Source: Mesorhabditis belari (taxonomy: Eukaryota; Nematoda; Chromadorea; Rhabditida; Rhabditidae). Taken from it: a DNA stretch of 64,000 nt. The translations under genes were made by a program, and so were the position numbers. Where the stretch lies: the NCBI GenBank assembly GCA_958450365.1, contig CAUEEP010000934.1, positions 2,073,501 through 2,137,500 of the forward strand, in the 5' to 3' direction. Below, one piece after another: positions 1-11,000 of the stretch. The notes beneath the pieces are model-generated. The model made no database searches and was not told the origin of the DNA. It was given only the letters and a program-made list of their open reading frames with translations. How positions within the stretch are numbered: the stretch's first letter is position 1; the number at the start of each line of letters is the position of its first letter.

Positions 1-577
1 AGCCAGTACTCTGAGCCATAGCCTAGTATAAGCTTAGTGTAGCAAGAACAAGCTCTGAAAATATTACCAATCGATTTAGCGTGGCCGAAAACCCTAGAAA
101 AACGGTTTCTGGCACTTGCCAGAGGCATTTTTGAGAAATTTGGGTTGGGACAGAGTTTGGACAAAATCTTTTTCACTTAAAAAAAACAATAATCCCACAA
201 AGAATTTGAAATTCAACGATTAACGACACTAAAGCAATCTAAAACCCGATCAGAAAATGAGGAATTAACAGAAAAATGGATATTCTAATATAAAATCTTT
301 CTTTAAAAGAATTCGACTACTAACTCTAACTTTAAACTACTAACCTATAACCTACAAATTTCCTTGTCAATTTTTATTTTTATGATGAAGAGGCTTCTTG
401 ATCGGCAATTTAAACGAGTTAAACTTTAGCAATTATTTTTAACATTTAGAAATCGCTTCATTTAGATTAGAAATTTACATTTAGAAATCTAATCACGCAT
501 ATTACTCGTAGTACTCAACTGATTTTAAGCTACTTGTCAATCAAGAAAATCTCACCTCTTTGCTAAATTTGATCATT
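1..577. other. Non-coding left edge
   Basis: AT-rich sequence downstream of the minus-strand DMAC2-like gene that ends at 578. I see no convincing exon on either strand, no tRNA and no repeat. It probably holds the 3' UTR of that gene. Confidence 0.4.
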
Positions 578-1396
578 TCACTTTGTAGTATCATTCCATC
601 CTTCTCGTTCATCCAAATTCGGCGGTAATTTCAATTTTCTTTCCTCTTTCGGCAACATTTTCGGCTCCACCGGTATCAAATCTTCCGTCAATAACTTGGC
701 CTCGTGTTGCAGGATTCGTTCAACCTAGAGATAGATCTTTTAAGCGATAGATAAGATAAAGTTTAGAATTAGATGATTGTGTTTTGCTTCTAAACTTCGT
801 TATCTAAAAAACTCAAAAATCTCACTTATTTTCCCCATGTATATCCACTCGGTGATCCAAGTAACATTTGCCTCAATTTTTCACCCGACAATCGATCCAA
901 ATTCTCAAATTCCGCCTCATACATTTCGAGGATTTCCCTTAATGGAGATTTTGAATCAAAAGAAAAACGTTGTTGTTTACCTTCTAATAGTCGATGTCAT
1001 AATGGGTAGATCCTCATCATCAACAGCTATTCTTTCGTTAAACGATCCATTCAAGTAAAAGAGGCGGCCATTATCGTCTTCAGCGTTTCCTAAAATTTGT
1101 CGGTCGTTAGCTAAAAACTATGATAGATTTAAAGGCTAGAATAGCAAAATTGACCTCTAGCATCTTGTACCACTCTCAGATTTTCCAAAAGTCTCGTCTC
1201 AGCCTCAAAGTTCTTCATTTGTTCCACATAGTCAACGCCGAGTACCGTCAAATCTGGAATCGCTTCTTCTAGTAGGAGAGTCGCTTGACCAAAATCCTAA
1301 ATAGTCAATGATTTTGATTTTTATAAACAAAACCCCACTTTAACATGTGATAATCCTTCAAGCCGCAAATAACGCAATGCTTTAAACCCATTAGCC
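578..1396 (-). CDS. DMAC2: DMAC2-like (ATP5SL) protein, 5' end not found
   Basis: Exons read on the minus strand at about 1336-1396, 1152-1298, 980-1065, 850-940 and 578-727, ending in a TGA at 578-580. The first two join into a leucine-rich segment (KALRYLRLEGLSHVK, then LLLEEAIPDLTVLGVDYVE) that matches, by recall, the C-terminal leucine-rich part of DMAC2/ATP5SL (ILVEEMLPNCEVVGVDWAE). DMAC2 is a mitochondrial factor for assembly of the distal membrane arm of respiratory complex I. After the match the chain runs on for about 130 acidic or Lys-rich residues, ending in LDEREGWNDTTK, which I cannot match. Oddities: no start codon or presequence exon was found upstream, where a tRNA-like sequence lies at 1440-1510, and the donor of the exon ending near 850 is unclear because the frame meets a stop there. 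The gene may be 5' truncated or simply have exons I missed. Confidence 0.6.
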
Positions 1397-1439
1397 CTGA
1401 AAATTGATAGTTTGTAAAGTTAAAGTCAAGGAAACGAAG

Positions 1440-1508
1440 TGAATCTGGTGGAGTGGTAGTCCCACCGTTTCCTTTTTGGCAACCGAGTTCGACTCTCTGT
1501 GCGCGCAG
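1440..1508 (+). pseudogene. tRNA-like degenerate sequence
   Basis: An A-box-like stretch (TGGTGGAGTGGTAGT) is followed by a possible anticodon arm with loop CTTTTTG and a T-loop GAGTTCGACTCTC (B box). The D-arm can pair GGTGG with CCACC. The 3' bases TGCGCGC have no partner 5', so there is no acceptor stem, and the variable region is missing. This looks like a decayed tRNA or the head of a tRNA-derived SINE, not a working tRNA. Confidence 0.4.
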
Positions 1509-1962
1509 TTCATTTTGGCTCTTTTGCTTTTCAAGTTTCCATTTTCTTTTAATAAAATAACATTGGGGTAGTTGTAAAATTGCACAACTTATTGAATATT
1601 TGTACATGTATTAACGTGATGTGTTTTGTTTATTAGTGAACTTGCAAAGGTGATAGAATTTGTGGCGTTTTTAATGCAAAGCAATGATTGGCTTTAATGA
1701 TATTTGTTGTTCGTTGACGATTTCTTTCGGAGTGGTCCTCCTAAAGAAATGTTCTGATATAACATGTGCTAAAATTGTCATTAGTTCGAAGTTAGCATCC
1801 TATTCGAAACTTGAAAAATCATTCCTCTTCCCCAACCAACAGGTTTCTTTTGCGCTTTCAGTGATTAAAAAGATTCACTTGATGCTTTCGTCACAGTAGT
1901 TTTTTCTAAATTCAACTGTCTGCAATATGCGCCATTTGGCGAGAGAGCTACAGTAACCCGAG

Positions 1963-1969
1963 TATAAAA
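1963..1969 (+). promoter_or_regulatory. TATA box
   Basis: TATAAAA about 130 bases before the start codon of the secreted Cys-rich gene, in a GC-richer setting. The leader also holds a TTTTTTTAG at about 2063-2071 that could be a 5'-UTR intron end or a spliced-leader acceptor. Confidence 0.6.
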
Positions 1970-2100
1970 GCAAAGCGCCAGCAAAAATTCATTTCACTGT
2001 CGTCCCCCATTTGTTGCACTTTGTCTTTCGTCCATTTTCTTTTGTTTCTAACGTTTAATGTTTTTTTAGGTTGCCTTGATTCCGATCGCTTCCAACGGAG

Positions 2101-3250
2101 ATGAAGCTGTTTGTGCTGGCTGCCCTTTTCACGATCGCTTTGGTGAATGCGGATATAGGAAGTGACCTGGGCGATATGGATGACGGTTACGGCCCGGAGG
2201 AATCCGCCTTTGTGGTCAGTTTATTTTATTTAACCTTAAGCAATCCTCACCAATGACGTTTGCGATTTGTTTAAATGCGTACACTTCATCGTTGTTATCT
2301 GATTTCACACTAGCCTTGCTGGTTTACCTGACGGATAAAAAGCTTCACCAAAATGAGGGATTTGCTTATCTTTTGCTATCTGTGGCTCTAGTTCCTTTTA
2401 AAAAGACGTTATTATCAATAGAAAGAGAAAGTCTGGTGGTAACTACGCAGCTTTCCGCTCCCGTTGACAGTAACGCTCTTCTAAGATGAACTAGAGCCAA
2501 AGGCAGCGACTGTAAAAGCTTAAAACAAAGCTAGGGCTTTGATTTTTAGTATGTTTCTCAAAATCAAAGAAGTGGAAGAATTATAGTTGGTAATTTTAGG
2601 ACGACGTTCTTACCGGAGATGATGACATGGATGGTCGCTCTCGTCGCCAAGCCGAGTTCGTGGAAGGAACGACTTCCGATCCAACAACAGAATCCGAAGC
2701 TGCCACCACAACCACCGCCGCTACAACAACGACCACCGAAGCCATCAAGAAGTGCAAAGCGGCGGCTCAGTGCGAAAGCAATGACGACTGCAATGGAGGA
2801 TCATGCCTTGGCTTACTTCCTGGACGGTATGTGAACTTTAAAAGGCGTCAAAACCCCCTACTTTTAGTTGTAACTGCAACGCGTGCATTGGCTTTTTCCC
2901 ATGCAAGGATGACACCGCCTGTGGAGGACTTCAAGGTGCATGCAATACCACGAAGAAAATGTGCGACTGTGAAGCGGTAAGAATGACACATTTGAATTTA
3001 AATCTCTTGCTTTGAGGCTTACAAGGCCCATGGTTATGCCACACTGCTGGATCGCCTAACTAAGTTCTGCGGCAAGAAGACTTGTGCCACCGATGGATGC
3101 AATGGTTTGTTTTTTATTTATTTTATCTTTTAATATATTTATTTAATTTAATATTTTATCTTTTAATTTCTTGTGTAAAATTGTTGTTTAGGTCTCAAGT
3201 GTAATAAAGGCTTCTGCGCTTGCAACGCCAAGCCGGCGAAGAAGGACTAA
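2101..3250 (+). CDS. Secreted cysteine-rich protein
   Basis: Start at 2101, where a clean signal peptide begins (MKLFVLAALFTIALVNA). Exons are about 2101-2214, 2601-2827, 2866-2977, 3018-3104 and 3192-3250, stop TAA. The mature chain has an acidic start (DLGDMDDGYGPEE), a possible basic processing site (RSRRQ), a Thr-rich linker (runs of TTTT, likely O-glycosylated), then a domain rich in cysteine (CESNDDCNGGSC, CNCNACIGFFPC, CDC, KFCGKKTCATDGC, CNKGFCAC), ending KPAKKD. The spacing is of disulfide-bonded extracellular type, but I do not recognise the family and assign no function. A TATA box lies upstream and an AATAAA follows at 3312. The first intron (about 385 bases) is longer than the rest. 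The exon chain keeps frame and all junctions have GT/AG, so the gene is likely real. Confidence 0.8.
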
Positions 3251-4029
3251 ATGACGTTCGAAGATAGATCTCTATTTTTATTTTACCACATTTACTATTG
3301 TGTATGCGCCCAATAAATATTGTATATTTACGTCCTATAAATAGGTGCCCATTTCCCAATGGCAGAGACCGGGTGGTGGAGTGCGCATTGATGTATTTTG
3401 TAGGATCCTACCTTGGGTGCCTTCCGTCCCTCGACTATTGCAGTTGAAATCGCCGATGATTCTGGCAGATAGTGTATTTACCTGATAGCCGGAGGATTCA
3501 CCCAAGAAATGTCTTGGTTTTAGGAAATTCGGTTATTAAAACGTGAGTGGCGGAAAAAATGATGTGTAAAAGAACTTATCCAAGTCACTTAAGGTAAGCT
3601 ATGGAAGTTAAAATTTTGGTCTGTGGTTAAATATCGTGATCACTTATGCGGTTCTAAACTTTTAGGCACGTCTATCTATCTTTAAAATAAATCCTATGAA
3701 ATTTTTTTTTAGGTTCTTCTCGGGGGCTCGGTAGCCGATAAATATTTCTACAATCGATGATTTTTCATGCTTTTTTGTCACTATTGTGTAATTTTTCTTT
3801 ATTTTAGTTGGTAGAGTTTGTTGGTTTTATTGTTTTTGGGATTGACATAAATAAATGGTTATATTGCTTATTGAAAAAATTGAGCTTAAAGTTATCTCTG
3901 TATGAAGAATATTTCAGTTTATGAATAAGAATCACATTTTTGGAGCTATTAAGTTTTTACAAAACCGGTTCTCACGGATTAACTGAAATTGTGTGGGTCT
4001 TGTTTATAAGTCTCATTTTCAGATCTAAA
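3251..4029. other. Intergenic, no gene seen
   Basis: Holds the polyadenylation signal of the upstream gene (AATAAA, 3312-3317), then AT-rich sequence. A TTTTCAG at 4015-4021 just before the CSN7 start may be a trans-splice acceptor. Confidence 0.5.
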
Positions 4030-5964
4030 ATGGAGCTTGTGATCAACACGGTCGAAGAGGCGATCGCAGCGCCGGCACGGTTCGTTTTTGAAGTGTTGGA
4101 AGCAAAATCCTCTGACAAAATACTAGTTACCTAGTTACAGTATGAAACGTTTGCTTAGATGTCAAATACTTGGATTTTCAATATTTGATCACCGTCCTAG
4201 CCCTTAAGGTTTACGTTACTTGGATAAATTTAGCAAAATCCCACTAAGTCATCCTTGCAAATGTTCTTCTAGAGTTGGCTACGGAGAATTGCTACAAGAC
4301 GAAAAAGTGCGAGCACTGGAGAAGGAGAAACCCGAATTGTGGCACATGCTCAACGTCTTGGCATATAGTAAGTTTCTTAGTACTATTTGGTGAATTCTTT
4401 GTTTGCAGGCACGTATGCGGATCTTTTGCCGTCGACTTCGCTCTCCAACGAGGCGACGATGAAAATGCAACAGTTGACGATTCTATCGATGGCCGCAAAA
4501 GAACGGTGAGCGCTTGATCGGTAGAAAAATTGACTAGCAGAATACAGTTAAACCTAGCATAAACCTTTGATAATTGAGACGCAGAAAACTTGAGCTTTTT
4601 GCAGTTTGTGCATCGTAAACTGTCTCGATTTAGACAAATCCCATTCGATCGTCTGCTGAGTGCACTCAAACTTGACACCGATCGTGCTGTTGAGGTACTG
4701 CTTCTTACAGCTTTATTTACAAACTTTTTTCCGTTTGAGGATTTGATCATTGATGCGATGTACAAAGGATTGCTGAAGGGTCGCCTCAACAGTATGAATC
4801 GATGTTTCGATGTGGGGAAAATTTGAGAGCATAAATTGAAAGTCAATCTGATATTAGGCTCGTTTAAAAATAGCCAGTAGTTACAGCTAAAAACAACAAA
4901 TTATGCCGTTACAACTGTAAAGTACATCGACTTTTTCTAGGTTGAAGAATGGCAACCCCGAGATTTCCCACTCGAGAACTTGCCCGCAGTTCGACAGGTA
5001 ACAGTTTGCAGTGCAACATTTAAATATGTTGCTCAAGGAAAAAGTTAATATCAACATATTTTTTGGCTTTCTACGCTTGCCTCAACAACGTGGAACATGT
5101 GGTCAGCGAGTGCAACAAAATGGCCGCAATGTAAGTTGTTTTAGACTGTTATAGTAGTGTAAGTGCAGTGTATGATAATATCGTTCCAATCACTATTCGC
5201 ATTCAATTTTTCCATTTTTAGTGAAGAGAACAACGCTTTCGTGCAAAATGCAGAGGAGAAGGCCCGGAAGAAAAGAATTGCAAATGGTTCCTGGTTTTGT
5301 TAACTATTTTAAGTCATTGTTGTTGTACATTTACAAATTGACTTCAATTTTAATTTCCAGCTCGAAAAGAAGTCGAAGAGGGGATGCGCAGTGTGATTAA
5401 CCTACCCGGTTTCTTGGGCGGAATGGGTGGAGGCAGACCCCATCTTGGAATGTCCAGCACATCGGTGAGTTTTTTAGTTTAATCTTACGATAGCTGCCTG
5501 GGCTAAAGCAGATAGATTACGGTAACTGGAATGATACGGCCGTACTTAAAAAGAGCTACGACACTTGTCTAAGTTACGGTGTTTAGTCTGACTTTGTTGT
5601 TCAGCGGGATTACGATACCCCTCTGGATATGGTAGCTTGGTTACGCCAGCCAATACTTGTTGTAGCCAGACTAGACGCTGTAACTTATGCCGTAATCCAT
5701 CTGGTTACCGTAGCGGGACTATATACCATAGGTACGATACCTAGCTGGATTCCGGTACTTGTCTGGAGTACGATATCTAGCTTGATTAAGATATACCGAG
5801 TACGGTACTTGTCTGAGTTACGGTATCCGGACTGATTACGCTATCGTATCAGTTATGATACAATGTATATCTTCAAAAGCGCCTACTTTCACACCTTATT
5901 TTCTCAATTTCAGGTGCAGAAGGAGAAGCGAAAGATCCTCCGAAAGATCAACATTTTCAAGTGA
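4030..5964 (+). CDS. CSN7: COP9 signalosome subunit 7 (PCI domain)
   Basis: CSN7 is a PCI-domain scaffold subunit of the COP9 signalosome, which removes NEDD8 from cullins. The spliced chain starts MELVINTVEEAIAAPAR at 4030 and continues VGYGELLQDEKVRALE and TYADLLPSTSLSNE, MKMQQLTILSMAAKER, AVEDLIIDAMYKGLLKGRLN and CFDVEEWQPRDFPLENL. These match human CSN7 segments ([56 protein letters not shown]) in order and spacing. The C-terminal part is a basic, coiled-coil-like tail (VQNAEEKARKKRI; KEKRKILRKINIFK). Exon edges are sound except around 5000-5080, where the acceptor is a guess (AAAAAG, about 5045). The intron at 5466-5912 carries a degenerate repeat listed separately. eIF3m is the closest alternative PCI protein but fits worse. 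Confidence 0.87.
5510..5865. repeat. Degenerate ~20-bp repeat, core TTACGGTA
   Basis: Inside the last large intron of CSN7. Units of roughly 18-24 bases recur with cores such as TACGGTACTTGTCTG, TTACGATACC, GGTACGATACCTAGC and TTACGGTATCCGG. They are diverged, and some are inverted relative to others. A similar array lies at 45290-45500. Confidence 0.6.
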
Positions 5965-7018
5965 ATCGATGATGCAAAATTCATGTCGTCGATCTTCTTT
6001 TTCTTTTTACCGGTGAACACATTTATCTCGTGTTATTTCAGAAAATTTTTGTGATTTATTCGAACAGAATTTCTTTTTTGGCTATAAAGACGCTAAATTT
6101 TTTTGCCTATGACAGGTAGATCTTGAAAACTCTTGGGGAAAGTGTCAAAGCTTAAGTTCTGACTAAATCGCCGAGGATAAAGGTATCTAAAAATCATTAG
6201 GAAAATCAATGAAAAAGATTTTAGATTTTAGAAAAGTAAATTTTTTCACATTGTTGCCAAAAGCACGACGATTTTAGAGGAAATTGCTCGTTCTTTTAAT
6301 GTTCTAGTCACAATTTCAGTTTGCATTGTTGGATTGGCTGTTTTTGTTTTCAAAAATCTTAAAAATATGGTTAATTTTTAAACGAGAAAACTCTTGTTGC
6401 TGCTTTCTCAGGAGCGACTTTTTTGGAGTCTCTTATTTTCAAGATTCTAATATCTAAAACAAATTTATAGAAACAAAATAGAAAGATTTGTGGTGAAATA
6501 GAGGAATTCAAAAGTGTTTTTCATGTATACGTGGATTTTGAGCTCCCCGGCCGATGCATGACCCCGTATTCACAAAATCATCAAAAAAATCAAATTCATC
6601 TTGTTGCGTAGGGGCCCTAAGGCAAAACCATTTTTGAAAATCAACGAGAAAAATTTTCCAGTTTTCCGGTGACCACTTTTTTCCGGACACTCTGTATGTT
6701 ACGTCCGAAACGGAACAAGTGCCTAGTTCCGAATTGAAAAAATTACGGACATTCATAAGGTTGTGCATGCAACACACCACGTTCTTGCGTTTATTATATG
6801 TTGAGCGCTTTCCGCTAAATTTTGGCTCACTTGGTGCAATATTGAATCTTTACGGGCACTGCGAAGGGTATTCAGGGTATGATTCCGGTATTGCTTTGAA
6901 GGATATTCGTGGTACTCTTCATTTAAAATTGCGTCCGTCGCCCATTTGCTAGCTGTTTTCAGCTGCGTTAGCAGAGGGCTGGTGGGGTTAAAAGTAGTTG
7001 GGGCGGGCGGGGGGTTTC
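5965..7018. other. Intergenic, AT-rich
   Basis: 3' flank of CSN7. Between about 6530 and 6710 the minus strand is GC-richer and holds ATACAGAGTGTCCGG, which looks like the edge of a dispersed repeat, but I cannot delimit it. A G-rich stretch at 6990-7015 abuts the MITE. No gene seen. Confidence 0.4.
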
Positions 7019-7294
7019 ACCAAATGAGCTAATCTTTTGCACCCAGAGATTTTTGACTATGCTGAATCAATTGGTGATGATCTCATACAACTTGTCGCAA
7101 CTTTTAACAACGTTTATAACAAATAGAGTTGCCTTGAGTCTGGTCCTCGTTCGTAACTTGTTGACATTTTGTTGTTATTTTTGTTGCTATTTGCTGTAAA
7201 CGTTGTTAAAAGTTGCGAAATGTTGTGCGAGGCCATCATCAATCGATTCAGCATAGTCGAAAACTCATGGGTGCAAAAAATCAGCTCATTTGGT
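7019..7294. mobile_element. Palindromic MITE, ~276 bp
   Basis: Ends are ACCAAATGAGCT (7019-7030) and AGCTCATTTGGT (7283-7294). The inverted arms extend about 90 bases inward (GCTGAATCAATTGGTGATGA against TCATCAATCGATTCAGC; CAACTTTTAACAACGTTTA against AAACGTTGTTAAAAGTTG). It holds no coding capacity, so it is a non-autonomous element or fold-back repeat. No clear target duplication was found. Confidence 0.7.
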
Positions 7295-7554
7295 CAGCTC
7301 AAAAAATTTGACGATTTTCGAAAGATTTCGAGGCACACATTGGACCATAAAATGTATTTAGCTTCATAGAAATTGTTGCCGTTAAATGTTTCTTTATATT
7401 TTTTTATTCAGCAAACTTGCAGTGGTGGGGGAATTCCGTAAATTCAGCAAAGTGCTCGTTGAAAAGAACCCTCTTCTTTGTGTCCAGCCCTTTCCCCATC
7501 TCTCTCTCCCCTCTCCCTCTCCCACTTACCCCTTTTCCAGCGGCCTCCCAACAA

Positions 7555-7636
7555 GCAGCGATGTCCGAGTGGTTAAGGAGATTGACTCGAAATCAATTGG
7601 GCTCTGCCCGCGTAGGTTCGAATCCTGCTCGCTGCG
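7555..7636 (+). tRNA. tRNA-Ser(CGA)
   Basis: 82 bases. The acceptor stem GCAGCGA (7555-7561) pairs perfectly with TCGCTGC (7629-7635), with discriminator G at 7636. The D arm contains GTCCGAGTGGTTAAGG. The anticodon stem GATTG/CAATT closes a loop with CTCGAAA, giving anticodon CGA for UCG codons. The variable arm is long (GGGCTCTGCCC), as expected for a class II tRNA-Ser. The T arm is TAGGTTCGAATCCTG. Thymine runs just downstream act as the pol III terminator. There is no intron and CCA is not encoded. Confidence 0.96.
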
Positions 7637-8048
7637 AAAATTTTTTTCTTTTTTTGTAAAATTTGCCACTTGAGTTATCCTTTTCGTAAAGTCACTCGAT
7701 CCATCATTTTTGCTTTTAATATGTTGGACTTTTCATATTTTAGAAATCTTCACCAAAAACCACACATTAGGCGCAAGCACCGTAAGAGTGAACTTTATTC
7801 CTTGGAAATTGAGCTCTAAAACAGTTAACATTTACAAACATATCTGAAAAGGATAAAGACCAATACAAACAAAATCATCAAAATACCCATACGACCTTTT
7901 GGGGATAACTTTTCAACTATGAGACACCCAAGAGTACAACTTACTAAATGAAAGCAGCTAAAAACAAAGACTAGAGTCTCGGGATGCACAACCAAACAAA
8001 TAACAAACGGGTGAAGAAAAAGTAGCTTTCGGAGTTTCAAAGAGTCTT
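7637..8048. other. Between tRNA-Ser and USP48 3' end
   Basis: Holds the pol III terminator (T-rich, 7642-7655) and the presumed 3' UTR of the minus-strand USP48 gene. No gene or repeat seen. Confidence 0.5.
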
Positions 8049-11000
8049 TTAATGAGCCAGCGCGGTGTCGGCAAATCCCCGTTCGGGTGTTCGGATCTCA
8101 TCGGTTGGCAAAGGATTTGCGCTCCTCGCTTGCACATGAAGCACCAGTGGATTGTCCTGAAAATTGATAAATTGATGTTAGATCTCTTAAAATTTTACCC
8201 CTTAAGATCCTATAAAAAATTTTCCCAACTAGCTCAACAAGAGCTTGACCAAAGGCCAGAATTAGGCGAAGAACCTATTTTCCAAGTCCAGGTCAACCCA
8301 AGCAAAAAAAAGCCAAATTCGAGCAATCCCAGAGAAAGTACGATAAATCTCAATAAGCACCTGATTATTTGGAAGAACACGAGCTGTTTCGAGCGTCATC
8401 TCATCCTCGAGCAGCACACCACCAAGCTAAAATAAAAAAGATTAAAAATCACATGAAATTCCCACCGCTTGATAAAGTAGTTGATCAACTGGACTGTGCT
8501 GTGTGAGTCGATATAATTTCACTTTCAACTCGTGCACCGTTTCCTTGCTACTCATTTTCACTCTAAAGTCTCATTAAATTTGGAAGCAAAACCACAAAAA
8601 ACTTGAGCAAATTTTTCAACGCATTTCGCCGAGTTGATGGAGCGGCCACTTTTTGCGAAGCCGCCGTCTCACTTTCATCTGACAAATCCATTTGCTGAAA
8701 GAGATACATCAGAAAGAAGAGAAACTGCGTACTCACCATTTTGACATATAAAGTCCCATTGTCGTACAAGTACTGCTTCTCATTGTAGGCTTGAAGGAAT
8801 TTGTCGTGACATTCGTCGCAGAAACTCTCAATCGATCCTAAATAGTAATAGATTTTATAAGCTATCGTGAGTTTACAACTATTGCTCAATCTCTAACCTA
8901 AGAGAAACTCTTACCACCATCATGCAGCTGATAAGCGATTGGCTGGCACTGATCTCCTCGACCCATCATATCACGAATGCTCGTCCATTCTTCTTCCGTC
9001 ACCGGGATCGGATAAGCCATCTCCTACAAAATGAGGTTGCCCGATGTAAATCTGATCACTTTCTACCCAGAGATTGCTAGTATCATGAACTATTTGCATT
9101 TAGTACGTAATCTATTCTTCACTTTAGGCATTCAGGGCACATGAAGGAACTTGTTTCAAGAAAACCTTCAACTCATCCGGATTGATTGTGATGAACGGTC
9201 GACCATGATCTACACAAAGTAAACAATCCTGGCACATCGAGACGGCGGGACGACGAGAACGAACCGCCCTAAAATTTGGCACATCAAAGACCCATAAAAT
9301 TAACGCTCACCTCGCAGCTTTGTTGAGATTTTCAAAAAAACGATTGCACACCAGATATTTGTACTTCTTTCCCATATCGCTCACTTTGATATCCTTTCTC
9401 ATTTCATATGATTTCAACAAAGGGTGGATCTAAAATAAGGCAATGAATAGAATGTTGAGTCAATAGGGTAACCTTTCGTGTTAATTCCTGCACTCGATGA
9501 TTATTCTCTTCATCACCATACTTTTTCAATTGCTCATCGAATTCACAATTGCTGCATACAGGGACTTCGACTGGCACCTAAATGAGATTTTCATCAAAGA
9601 ATTGCTAATCAATAAAGTCTAGTGCCAAATAGATCGTACCTCGTAAAATCTCCTGAAATTTTCGTTCAATTGACGCCACTCGTCTGGAGAGACAGCAAAT
9701 CGAAACTCGTGCGCATTCAAATTCCCTAAAGCAATGAAATTTTATCAAAATATCTAATAACATACCATGTACACATCTCAATTCAGCATTAAATTCGGCA
9801 GAACCAAAGTCTTCATCGTCAAGTTTTCTATAATAAATCATAAAAAAAAATATTCCATCAAAAATCACCCATTCTTCGAGGGTCCACTTTCATCATCCGA
9901 ATGCGACGATTCATCTCCATTTGTAAGCTGGAAATCTGTGCGTTTAAAAATAAAAGAAACTAGTACCTGACACTTCTCCTTTTGTGAAACATCGTCAATA
10001 ATGTCAAGCAAAATATTGCCGACATCGCGCAGTATCTCCTAAATATTTAAAATTAAAGTGATTTCTTAAACCCCTACCTCATCTTGTTCCTCGGTGATCT
10101 TCATCAGTGATGTCCCATTTGTCAATCCCTCATCATTCTCACGTTTGATTGCTTCATCCTTTTCGGTGATCAAATCCATTCGGATTCGTTTGTTTGTCGA
10201 TGCGACCTAAAATTTTGGGTACGGGGAAAAGGTAGACTGGTCAAAATCAGACCCTAGAGCTTGTAAGCCAGATACAATCTAGCTTCTGGCCTGTCCTGGC
10301 CATGAACAACCTGGTCAGAAGAGAGCGTACAGTACCAACATCTATCAAAAATTTACCGAATCGATGTCCGACTCCTGTTTTTGACTCGATCCAGCTGACG
10401 AAGTTCCTCCTTTATGCGTGTAAGGCTTGCTCGTCGAAAATATCAATCTGCTGCAAATCTCCTAAAGTTTCTCGGTAGACGATTTCAAAGAGACAATCAA
10501 CAAACCCTTTGATGCCTTCGATATTCCTGCTCTCGTGTCAACAATCGTTTATATGCTTGCAGAGCTTTCTTCGCAATATAGTAATCACCATTAGTCGGGT
10601 TGTTGACACGCGTCGAGCATCTAAAAATTTCAAATGAAATCCGTTAACAACAATGTTTCTCACCTTGTCTTTTCCTCTTTCAATACTCGAACTGCAAGCT
10701 TTTCGTCTCTTTCGAGAGAGTCCATCGAGATCGCTTCGAGTCGAAGATCTTGCACACAATCCAAGCAAAGTTCAGAGCTAAATACATCATTAGGTACTTG
10801 CAAAAAAAGTTATTGCGTCATGAACTTTAAGCCTCGAGTTTAAACCACCCACAATGCCCACAGTAAGCTAACAATCAGCTCTGGTTTACCTTACCCTCTA
10901 AGCGTCCCGAATTTATCCTTCCTCAGCACATCCACTTCGTAGTTCAGCGAAAAGCCGTATCGATTCAGCAGCTTGTCCATCGCGGCCGCGTTCACTGCTT

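Noticed and set aside
1440..1508. Working tRNA-Lys
   Set aside because: No acceptor stem and no variable region despite a good T-loop.
6508..6780. 90-codon minus-strand frame as a gene
   Set aside because: No signal, domain or exon partners; the region looks like a repeat edge.
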